A program made the position numbers and the translations under genes. Below the pieces are notes generated by a model, which had not been told where the DNA came from, ran no database searches, and saw only the letters and a list, made by a program, of their open reading frames with translations. A DNA stretch of 20,751 nt from an uncultured Bacillota bacterium (lineage in GTDB: Bacteria; Bacillota_I; Bacilli_A; RF39; UBA660). Where the stretch lies: the NCBI GenBank assembly GCA_947168865.1, contig CAMVNN010000013.1:1-20751 (forward strand), written 5' to 3'. Within the stretch, counting starts at the first letter, position 1. Each line of letters begins with the position of its first letter. This document shows, one piece after another, positions 14,639 to 20,751 of the stretch.

Positions 14639-14788
14639 ATGAAAAATTATGATTATAAAATATTTATTCCATCTGGAAATCCTACTGCTTTAGTTTTAAA
14701 AATGGAGCGAGATAAAGAAAAAAGGAATATTTGTATTCTCAAGTTAGTAAAAATGAAGTTTATAAATAGAAAGAAGGGATTTTTATGA
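14639..14788 (+). pseudogene. Short frame, N-terminal remnant of DapF/CntK-like epimerase
   Basis: A 49-codon frame with an excellent ribosome binding site (AAGGAGG, 14626-14632). Its first ~28 residues (NYDYKIFIPSGNPTALVL, then a MERDKEKR stretch) resemble the N-terminus of DapF-fold racemases/epimerases such as the staphylopine histidine racemase CntK, with the GN substrate-binding motif (family knowledge, by eye). After that the match fails and the frame turns Lys-rich. The two catalytic Cys domains are absent, so it cannot be an active enzyme. Its TGA overlaps the hisS ATG (ATGA), so it may still serve translational coupling. A longer frame from 14540 starts inside the attenuator and is not the real start. 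Confidence 0.6.
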
Positions 14789-16107
14789 ATAAAGTAGAAC
14801 CAAGAACATTGTCTGGATTTATGGAATTAAATCCAGATGATCAAATAATATTTGATAATATGCTAAATATTATCAGGGAAACTTATAAAAAATATGGTTT
14901 TTGGGGTTTAGATACTCCAATAATTGAATATTCTTCAGTTCTTTTAGCAAAAGCTGGAGGTGAAACCGAGAAACAAATATATAGATTTAATAAAGGTGAT
15001 AATGATTTATCTTTAAGATTTGATTTAACTGTTCCTTTAGCAAAATATGTAGCTAAGAAATATAATGAATTAACATTTCCTTTTAAAAGATATCAAATAG
15101 GTAAAGTTTTTAGAGGAGAAAGACCTCAAAAAGGAAGATTCCGTGAATTTTATCAATGTGATATTGATGTTATCGGCGATGGAAGCTTATCTTTATACTA
15201 CGATGCTGAGATTCCAGCAATAATATATGATGTTTTTAATAAGTTAAATATTGGCAAATTTATTATCAGACTTAATAATCGTAAGATATTAAATGGTTTT
15301 TTAGATTACTTAGATTTAAAAGATATTACATCTGATATTCTTAGAATTATTGATAAAGTTGAAAAAGTATCAATTGAAGAATTAAAGGATATGTTTAAAG
15401 AATATGATATTCCTGAAGATAAAATTGATTTGATACTCAAATTTATTCAAATAAAAGGATCAAATGATGAAATATTAACTAAGTTAAAATCTATGAATAT
15501 TAATAATGAAATGTTTGAATCGGGAATAAATGAACTTGAAATTATTATTAATTCATTAAGAGAAATGGAAGTTTTAGAAGAATATTTCATAATTGACTTA
15601 TCAATTGCACGTGGACTTGATTATTATACTGGTGTAGTTTATGAAACAAAACTTGTTGATTACCCATCAATTGGGAGCATTTGCTCAGGTGGAAGATATG
15701 ATAATTTGGCTGAATACTATACTGATCAAAAGCTTCCTGGAGTTGGAATTTCAATAGGTTTAACAAGACTTTTTTATCAGCTAAAAGAAGTAGGAATAAT
15801 TAAAAGTGAATTTAATGGATGTGCTGATATTATGATTCTTCCAATGAGTGAAGATATGAAAGTAATTAATAATGTTGCAAGGAAATTAAGAGAAACTAAT
15901 AAAAGTGTTAATGTTTGTTATGCAAATAAAAAGTTTAAATCAAAGATGAAATATGCTGATAATTCAAATGTTAAATATGCAATTATAATCGGAGAAGATG
16001 AAATTAATAATGATAGTGTAACTATTAAAAATATGGTTACTGGTATTCAAGATTTAGTTAAGACAAATGATCTTGAAGATTATTTTAAAAAGGAGGAAAC
16101 AAAATGA
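14785..16107 (+). CDS. hisS: Histidyl-tRNA synthetase
   Basis: It charges tRNA-His with histidine in the cytoplasm. The class II core is complete: motif 1 region near residues 45-60, motif 2 FRGERPQKGRFREF followed by YQCDID (109-128), and the HisRS signatures RGLDYYTGVVYE (276-287) and SGGRYDNL (301-308). Motif 3 is GVGISIGLTRL (319-329). A C-terminal anticodon-binding domain follows from about residue 340. At 440 aa it is slightly longer than usual, with an insertion around residues 175-265. AGAAGGG lies before the ATG, which overlaps the preceding frame's stop. It lies downstream of the His-leader attenuator and overlaps the next gene by ATGA. No aspS follows, unlike in many Firmicutes. 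Confidence 0.95.
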   Translation: MNKVEPRTLSGFMELNPDDQIIFDNMLNIIRETYKKYGFWGLDTPIIEYSSVLLAKAGGETEKQIYRFNKGDNDLSLRFDLTVPLAKYVAKKYNELTFPFKRYQIGKVFRGERPQKGRFREFYQCDIDVIGDGSLSLYYDAEIPAIIYDVFNKLNIGKFIIRLNNRKILNGFLDYLDLKDITSDILRIIDKVEKVSIEELKDMFKEYDIPEDKIDLILKFIQIKGSNDEILTKLKSMNINNEMFESGINELEIIINSLREMEVLEEYFIIDLSIARGLDYYTGVVYETKLVDYPSIGSICSGGRYDNLAEYYTDQKLPGVGISIGLTRLFYQLKEVGIIKSEFNGCADIMILPMSEDMKVINNVARKLRETNKSVNVCYANKKFKSKMKYADNSNVKYAIIIGEDEINNDSVTIKNMVTGIQDLVKTNDLEDYFKKEETK

Positions 16108-16637
16108 AAAAGATTCAAATAGGAATAATGGGTTCAGCAGCAGACTTAAAGTATAGTGAAGAATCTTTGAACTTTGCTAAAGAACTAGGTGCTTTGATTG
16201 CTACATCAGGTAATATTTTAGTATATGGTGCTGAAAAAGAATACACTTCACTTTCAACTGAAGCAGCTAAAGAAGCTTCTAAAAATGGTGGTATAACAGT
16301 TGGTGTTGCTGGTGGCAAAGACAAGAAAATTTATGGTTCATACCGTCCAACAATACTTATTAATTCAGGTCTTGAAATAGGTGGTGGAAGAGAATTTAAT
16401 TTGGTTCTTTCATGCGACGTTATAATTGCTATTTCAGGTGGATCTGGAACTTTAACTGAGATGGCGATTGCTTATCAAGCAGGTATTCCAATTGTTGTTA
16501 TCGACAAATTTAAAGGCTGGGCTTCAAAATTAAGTGGTAAATATTTTGATGAACGCGAAAGAATCAAATGCGAAAGTGCTAGTGATCCTAAATCTGCCTT
16601 GGATTTGGCCATTTCATTAGTGAGTGAAAATGACTAG
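16104..16637 (+). CDS. LOG/TIGR00725-type Rossmann-fold protein
   Basis: A nucleotide-binding Rossmann fold of the LOG/lysine decarboxylase-like family. An N-terminal IGIMGSAA loop and the signature GGSGTLTE (112-119) are clear, with the RE pair of GGGREFNLVL (96-97) that LOG enzymes use for nucleotide cleavage. Known LOG enzymes split nucleoside 5'-monophosphates into base and ribose 5-phosphate; the TIGR00725 subgroup is less studied. Length (177 aa) fits. It starts at the ATGA overlap with hisS and overlaps the PfkB gene by 8 bp, so translation is coupled. Pairing with a PfkB kinase suggests handling of a nucleoside or its sugar (inference). Confidence 0.8.
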   Translation: MKKIQIGIMGSAADLKYSEESLNFAKELGALIATSGNILVYGAEKEYTSLSTEAAKEASKNGGITVGVAGGKDKKIYGSYRPTILINSGLEIGGGREFNLVLSCDVIIAISGGSGTLTEMAIAYQAGIPIVVIDKFKGWASKLSGKYFDERERIKCESASDPKSALDLAISLVSEND

Positions 16638-17550
16638 ATTTGTTAGTATAGGCGACTTAGTTGCTGACATTTATTATGACAAAAATTTGAAGCTAATCGG
16701 TGTTGATGGGGGAGTAAGTGCACACAATATAATATGTAATTTATCATATATGGGTTTTAGCACATTTGCTATTGGTGCTTGTGGAAATGATTTTCTAGGA
16801 AAAATCGCGATTCAAAGTTTAAATGATTGTGATGTTAAAAATGATATTTATATAAATAACAACATTAAAACTAAAGCATATCATATAAGAAGAATAATAG
16901 TAGATAATGAATATAAATATAAGTCAATTAAATATTCTCCTTATTCTAAAAAATCTAGTTGGTATGATGAAAGCTATATTTTAGAAGATTATGTTTTAAA
17001 AAAAATAAAAAAAGCTGATATTTTAGTATTTGATAATTTGAATGCTAAAAATCAATATATTGTTGATAATACTACTAATATCAAGTTATTAGATTTAGGT
17101 TTATTTAATGAATTTGAAAATTTACCTAAAGAAAAAATAATAGAAAAATTAAAAAACAAATTTGAAATTATTAACTTAAATGAAAGAGTTGAAAAATACT
17201 TTTTAGACAAATTAAATATAAAAGATGATATTGAATTAAGTAAAATAATCGGGGCCAAATTAACTATTATCACTAGAGGTAAAAATGGTAATGATTTTAT
17301 ATTTGAAAATCAAAAATATAGTTTTCCTCTAAAAAAAATCATCAAAGAAGTAGATGATAGTGGAGCTGGTGATGCTTTCTTTTCTTCCATCATTAAATCT
17401 TGGTATCAAAGCAATATGATAATAAATGCAACTAAATTAAATACTTGGGTAAATAATACAACAAAATTAGTTTCCAAAATACTAAGACGTGTTGGATCAA
17501 GAACATATATTAAAAGAATGTATAAGATAAGCAAAAAAGATGTGCTATAA
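16630..17550 (+). CDS. PfkB-family carbohydrate/nucleoside kinase
   Basis: A ribokinase-fold kinase. The N-terminal strand VSIGDLVADIYYD, the GVDGGVSAHNIICNLSYMG substrate region (residues about 24-42) and the C-terminal PfkB signature DDSGAGDAF (242-250, catalytic Asp248) are all present. Length (306 aa) is normal, although the region after the signature is short on the usual ATP-binding helices and ends in a basic tail. Substrate cannot be told from sequence; ribose, adenosine-like nucleosides or fructose phosphates are options. ATG 16630 is preferred to the GTG at 16624, with GTGAG as a weak ribosome binding site. Last gene of the hisS operon; the next promoter overlaps its stop codon. Confidence 0.8.
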   Translation: MTRFVSIGDLVADIYYDKNLKLIGVDGGVSAHNIICNLSYMGFSTFAIGACGNDFLGKIAIQSLNDCDVKNDIYINNNIKTKAYHIRRIIVDNEYKYKSIKYSPYSKKSSWYDESYILEDYVLKKIKKADILVFDNLNAKNQYIVDNTTNIKLLDLGLFNEFENLPKEKIIEKLKNKFEIINLNERVEKYFLDKLNIKDDIELSKIIGAKLTIITRGKNGNDFIFENQKYSFPLKKIIKEVDDSGAGDAFFSSIIKSWYQSNMIINATKLNTWVNNTTKLVSKILRRVGSRTYIKRMYKISKKDVL

Positions 17551-17551
17551 T
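17543..17551 (+). promoter_or_regulatory. Extended -10 promoter embedded in the PfkB stop codon
   Basis: TGCTATAAT contains the TAA stop of the PfkB gene. There is no clear -35. The next start codon is 24 nt downstream. Confidence 0.55.
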
Positions 17552-17574
17552 TTATTTATAAATGAGGTGTTAAA

Positions 17575-18252
17575 GTGATAATAAGTACGTTTAATATCCA
17601 GAATAATTCTAAGAATTATAGTAGATCAAAATCCGAAGAAATATCCGAATATATATTATCTAATAAAATAGATATTATTGGTTTACAAGAGGTTTTCTTA
17701 TCATCTGATGTTGATTTAAATAATATTTTGAAAAACTATAATATTGTTGGTAAATATCGATTTTTATTTAAGTCTGATATAAATGAAAAAAATCCAATTA
17801 TTTCAAAATATCGAATAATAAAATCTAAAACTTATTATCTTCCATCTTTTCCATCTAAATATCAAAGAATAATGACATATGCTTTAATTGATTATAATGG
17901 TAAAGAAATAAGCATATATAATACTCATTTAGAAGTGAAATCAAATAAAATAAAATTAAAGCAATTACTAAAAATATATGAAATATTTAAATCTGACAAA
18001 AGACCTAAGATAATAATGGGAGACTTTAATATGAAAATAGATAATCCATTATTTATTAGTTTTATGTCTTTAATGGAAAAATTAAATCTTAAAAGAATTC
18101 CTATTTTAGAAAAAACATATAAGACTTCAAAAGATAATAAAGCAATTGATCATATATTTATAAGTTCCGATTTTAAATTAATTGATGAAAAAGTAATTAA
18201 GTCTTTAAATACTAGTGATCATTATCCTATTATAATTGATATTAAGTGCTAG
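17575..18252 (+). CDS. Endonuclease/exonuclease/phosphatase-fold protein
   Basis: A metal-dependent phosphodiesterase of the EEP (DNase I/sphingomyelinase-like) superfamily. The expected residues are in order: Asn8 in TFNIQN, Glu39 in LQEVF, His118 in NTHLE, Asp150 and Asn152 in MGDFN, DH at 192-193 and the catalytic Asp215-His216 in SDHYPI. Length (225 aa) is short for the family. No signal peptide is seen, so it is probably intracellular. The substrate could be a phospholipid, sugar phosphate or nucleic acid. The start codon is GTG, chosen because GAGGTGT lies just upstream and no earlier in-frame start follows the promoter. It is transcribed separately from the PfkB gene. Confidence 0.82.
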   Translation: MIISTFNIQNNSKNYSRSKSEEISEYILSNKIDIIGLQEVFLSSDVDLNNILKNYNIVGKYRFLFKSDINEKNPIISKYRIIKSKTYYLPSFPSKYQRIMTYALIDYNGKEISIYNTHLEVKSNKIKLKQLLKIYEIFKSDKRPKIIMGDFNMKIDNPLFISFMSLMEKLNLKRIPILEKTYKTSKDNKAIDHIFISSDFKLIDEKVIKSLNTSDHYPIIIDIKC

Positions 18253-18257
18253 AAATC

Positions 18258-18286
18258 TTGAAAAAAAGACCAAAATATGGTAATAT
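18258..18286 (+). promoter_or_regulatory. Promoter of the slipin gene
   Basis: TTGAAA (18258-18263), exactly 17 nt, then TAATAT (18281-18286) preceded by TGG. No terminator is seen between the EEP gene and this promoter. Confidence 0.7.
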
Positions 18287-18309
18287 AACTATTAGAAGGA
18301 GCTGATAGT

Positions 18310-19056
18310 ATGGAATTTTTAACACCAATACTTTTTATTGTCTTAATTCTAATATTAGGTTCAATAAAACAAATTAATCAATATGAAAGAGGTATAAAAT
18401 TTACTTTAGGAAAATTTTCTAAAATAATGCAACCAGGATTAAATATTGTATTACCAATATTTCAATCTTACAAAAAAGTAGATATTCGTACTAAAGTAGT
18501 AGATGTACCAAATCAAGAAGCAATTACGAAAGACAATGTGTCAATCGGAATCAATGCTGTAGTTTACTACAAAGTATTTGATGCTTCTAAAGCAGTTCTT
18601 GAAGTTGAAAATTTCTATTTTGCAGTATCTCAACTTGCTCAAACAACTATGCGTAATACAGTTGGTACTGTAACATTAGATGAACTTTTAACTGAAAGAG
18701 ATAAGATTTCATCAACAATTCAAAAAATAGTTGATGAAGCATCTGATCCATGGGGAATCAAAGTTGAAAATGTAGAACTTAAAGATGTAACATTACCAGA
18801 AGAAATGAAACGTGTAATTGCTAAAGCAGCTGAAGCTGAAAGAGAAAAACAAGCAGTTATTACAAAATCTAAAGGTGAACTTGAAGCTGCTAACAATTTA
18901 TCACAAGCTGCAAATGTATTAAGTGAATCACCTGGAGCTCTACACTTGAGAACACTTTCTACAATCAATGATATTTCATCTGATCAATCAAACACAATTG
19001 TCTTTGCACTTCCAATTGAAGTATTGAGAGCTTTAGAAGGTAAAAAAGAAAAATAA
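18310..19056 (+). CDS. Slipin/stomatin-like SPFH protein
   Basis: A Band 7 scaffold protein that oligomerises at the membrane. Residues 1-18 form one membrane hairpin or helix. The SPFH domain follows: YERGIKFTLGKFSKIMQPGL, then PIFQSYKKVDIRTKVVDVP, TKDNVSIGINAVVYYKV and the LDELLTERDKI block. A helical AAEAEREKQAVITKSKGELE coiled-coil segment (172-191) and the slipin-type SNTIVFALPIEVL end complete it. At 248 aa it is near the size of the short slipins. These usually sit beside an NfeD-type partner, but none is next to it here. AGAAGGAG is the ribosome binding site. It has its own promoter and terminator. Confidence 0.9.
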   Translation: MEFLTPILFIVLILILGSIKQINQYERGIKFTLGKFSKIMQPGLNIVLPIFQSYKKVDIRTKVVDVPNQEAITKDNVSIGINAVVYYKVFDASKAVLEVENFYFAVSQLAQTTMRNTVGTVTLDELLTERDKISSTIQKIVDEASDPWGIKVENVELKDVTLPEEMKRVIAKAAEAEREKQAVITKSKGELEAANNLSQAANVLSESPGALHLRTLSTINDISSDQSNTIVFALPIEVLRALEGKKEK

Positions 19057-19058
19057 TA

Positions 19059-19093
19059 AAAAAGAAGAAAATGATTATTCATTTTCTTTTTTT
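19059..19093 (+). terminator. Intrinsic terminator of the slipin gene
   Basis: GAAAATGA pairs with TCATTTTC around TTAT, flanked by A-rich and T-rich arms, then a seven-T run. The next extended -10 begins 4 bp later. Confidence 0.8.
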
Positions 19094-19096
19094 GTA

Positions 19097-19105
19097 TGCT
19101 ATAAT
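19097..19105 (+). promoter_or_regulatory. Extended -10 promoter of the Big_2/NlpC-P60-like gene
   Basis: TGCTATAAT follows the preceding T-tract almost directly; no -35 is visible. ATAGGTGA precedes the ATG at 19127. Confidence 0.65.
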
Positions 19106-19126
19106 CATTATAGAATAGGTGATTGT

Positions 19127-20671
19127 ATGGATTTTGAAATGGATTCAAATAAAATTTTCAAAATTGCCGGTGGAGTTTTAATCTTAATAGTAGTTATTTT
19201 ATTTATTATTTTATTAATTCCTAGTAAGAAAAAAACAAATAATTATGAAGTTCAAAATGTCATACTTGATAAAAGAAGTCTAAGTATGAATCCTGGTGAT
19301 TCTTATACTTTAAATGCTACAATTTCACCATCAAATGCTACTAATCAATCACTTAATTATATGAGCAATAATGATTATGTTGCAACTGTTGATAATTTCG
19401 GTAGAATTAAAGCTAACAATCCTGGAGAAGCAACAATAACTGTAATTACAGCAAATGGTAAGCAAGATAATTGTGTAGTCAATGTTATCGAGGAAAAAAT
19501 TCCAGTTACTTCGATAGTAATAGAAGAAGAAAACATAACTTTAATTGAAGGGGAAAGTGTTACCTTAAAATTAAAAGTAGAACCTAGTAATACAACTGAA
19601 CACAGCTTTATATGGACGAGTGATAGTCCAAGTGTAGCAGCAGTTGTTGATGGTAAAGTAACTGCTTTAAAGGCTGGTAATGCTTTAATAACTGTCATAA
19701 CAGATAATAAAAAAATAGCAATCTGTAATATTGAAGTTTTAGAAAAAGTAAGTAGTATAACTTTAGATATAACTGAAAAAACAATATCTGTAGGAGATAG
19801 CCTTCAAGTTAATGCTAAACTTTTACCTTTAGGAACCAATGCAGAAGTTAGTTGGACTAGTACTAATCCTCAAGTTGCTACTGTAACTAAAGGCTTAATT
19901 AAAGCTATAGGTGTTGGTGAAACGACAATTATAGCATCATCTGGTAAAGTTAAGAGTGAAGCTAAAATAAAGGTAAAAATTATTTCAACAAGTGATATTT
20001 ATACATTCAAATATGTTGAAAATCAGATGGATAAACCACTTATGAAATGCAAAACTTATACTGAAGCTGATCGTATAAAATTAGATGATCAATTGAAAAG
20101 AGCAATTGAAAAAGTAGGGTATGGGACTCGTGCTGGAGTAGTTGAAGCAGCTAGATTTATAGTTGGTGGACTTGACTATCGTATTCCATATCTTGGACCT
20201 AAAAGTAAAGAAGTTGACCCAGATCGTGTACTTGGTATGTATAATAAAAAAGGCTTGAATATAGGTAAAAGTGGTGCCTGGGGCTGCCGAGTTAATGGTT
20301 GGACTCAAGGTATGGATTGCACGAATTTTGTCAAGTGGGCCTTCAAAAATGGTGGAGTAGAGCTTAAGGGTGTTTATTCTAATACGAATACACATCCTAG
20401 TAGAGAAGTTGCTGCTAAAATAAAACCGGGTGATTTAATGCTTAGTCCTTGCTATAGTTCTTGTAGATTTGACTATGATTATTCACATGTTGGGATTGTA
20501 ATTGGTGTTAGTGATAAAAATATTTATGTTGCCGAAGCAACAACTGGAAACATAAATAGTATTGTTATATCCGTTTGGGATAAAAATAATATGCCAGCTA
20601 AAAATAAATTTGCAGTTGCTAAACTCTATAATTATGCTGAAGATGGCAAGTTAACAGATATGTGGGATTAA
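19127..20671 (+). CDS. Membrane-anchored three-Big_2, NlpC/P60-like cell wall hydrolase
   Basis: One N-terminal membrane helix (12-32) places the rest outside. Three Big_2 Ig-like domains follow (about 42-121, 128-204, 208-284), each with the hallmark W/M-x-S-x-x-x-x-V-A-x-V and G-x-x-x-I/T-x-I strands (YMSNNDYVATVD, WTSDSPSVAAVV, WTSTNPQVATVT). The C-terminal domain (about 315-505) is a papain-like NlpC/P60/CHAP-type peptidase: nucleophile Cys398 in GMDCTNFVKWAF, His454 in YSHVGIVIG, and an acid or Asn near AEATTG. It probably cuts peptidoglycan peptides. Several further Cys residues (Cys387, 442, 446) could form disulfides. It implies that the organism keeps a cell wall. It is monocistronic. 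Confidence 0.85.
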   Translation: MDFEMDSNKIFKIAGGVLILIVVILFIILLIPSKKKTNNYEVQNVILDKRSLSMNPGDSYTLNATISPSNATNQSLNYMSNNDYVATVDNFGRIKANNPGEATITVITANGKQDNCVVNVIEEKIPVTSIVIEEENITLIEGESVTLKLKVEPSNTTEHSFIWTSDSPSVAAVVDGKVTALKAGNALITVITDNKKIAICNIEVLEKVSSITLDITEKTISVGDSLQVNAKLLPLGTNAEVSWTSTNPQVATVTKGLIKAIGVGETTIIASSGKVKSEAKIKVKIISTSDIYTFKYVENQMDKPLMKCKTYTEADRIKLDDQLKRAIEKVGYGTRAGVVEAARFIVGGLDYRIPYLGPKSKEVDPDRVLGMYNKKGLNIGKSGAWGCRVNGWTQGMDCTNFVKWAFKNGGVELKGVYSNTNTHPSREVAAKIKPGDLMLSPCYSSCRFDYDYSHVGIVIGVSDKNIYVAEATTGNINSIVISVWDKNNMPAKNKFAVAKLYNYAEDGKLTDMWD

Positions 20672-20708
20672 AAAAATGAGAAATTTAATTTCTCATTTTT
20701 CTTTTTTT
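20672..20708 (+). terminator. Strong intrinsic terminator
   Basis: AAATGAGAAAT pairs with ATTTCTCATTT around TTA, extended by A:T pairs to 13 bp, followed by a T-rich tract. Symmetric A and T flanks mean it could work in both directions. I see no supportable gene in the remaining bases to 20751. Confidence 0.85.
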
Positions 20709-20751
20709 AATATTTCAACCGCACCACTTTTAATAATTTAATTCTATCTCA

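Noticed and set aside
14400..14785. A T-box riboswitch in front of hisS
   Set aside because: The conserved T-box stretch (AGGGTGGNACCGCG-like) and a stem I specifier loop are absent. The His-rich peptide and stepwise hairpins explain the region better.
14540..14788. An 82-aa protein starting at 14540
   Set aside because: The start lies inside the attenuator's segment 1-2 region with no ribosome binding site, and the frame crosses the terminator hairpin. Only the part from 14639 has a proper start.
20701..20751. The 3' end of a minus-strand gene entering from the right edge
   Set aside because: One minus-strand frame ends with a plausible short tail, but it has an in-frame stop close upstream, and the other frames give only a few codons. 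There is not enough sequence to decide.

Overview
The window is very AT-rich, uses the standard genetic code (TGA is a stop, Trp is TGG), and has strong AGGAGG-type ribosome binding sites, many U-tract terminators and consensus sigma-A-type promoters. It looks like chromosomal DNA of a low-GC Gram-positive bacterium, probably an uncultured gut Bacilli/Mollicutes-related lineage (inference from composition and gene content). I see no rRNA, tRNA, CRISPR array, transposase or phage gene. All genes are on the plus strand except one at 10007-11647.

Layout. 1-4565 is a run of small, mostly independently transcribed genes: an unknown protein, a small lipoprotein, a P-loop ATPase, a DUF5662-like protein, a tandem pair of DUF4230-like membrane/lipoproteins and a YwaF-like membrane protein. 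Many are separated by a terminator whose T-tract runs straight into an extended -10 promoter (TGnTATAAT) with a leader of only 10-30 nt. 4593-9096 is an NAD salvage operon: pncA (with an apparent frameshift near 4820), pncB, a Nudix hydrolase, nadE and nadD. It covers the steps from nicotinamide to NAD+. It is followed from its own promoter by an NrtR-type regulator (9157-9978), a Nudix domain with a degenerate catalytic box plus a C-terminal winged helix. Three exact copies of the 9-mer TAATAACAA (one inverted) sit at the operon's promoter and leader and are the best operator candidates. The minus-strand gene is a large orphan protein with a coiled coil and pentapeptide-like repeats; a divergent promoter then drives an ABC exporter pair (11754-13431). 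An unknown coiled-coil protein follows.

14421-17550 is a histidine-linked operon. A consensus promoter drives a leader that encodes a 19-residue peptide with four His codons. The leader then folds into a chain of mutually exclusive hairpins ending in an intrinsic terminator. After that come a 49-codon remnant of a DapF/CntK-like epimerase, hisS, a LOG-family protein and a PfkB-family kinase, all overlapping end to start. This looks like ribosome-mediated attenuation of hisS by a His leader peptide, where low-GC Gram-positives usually use a T-box. It is the most interesting element here.

17575-20671 holds an endonuclease/exonuclease/phosphatase-fold protein, an orphan slipin (SPFH protein), and a membrane-anchored protein with three Big_2 domains and an NlpC/P60-like cysteine peptidase domain. 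The window ends in a strong terminator with no further gene I can support.
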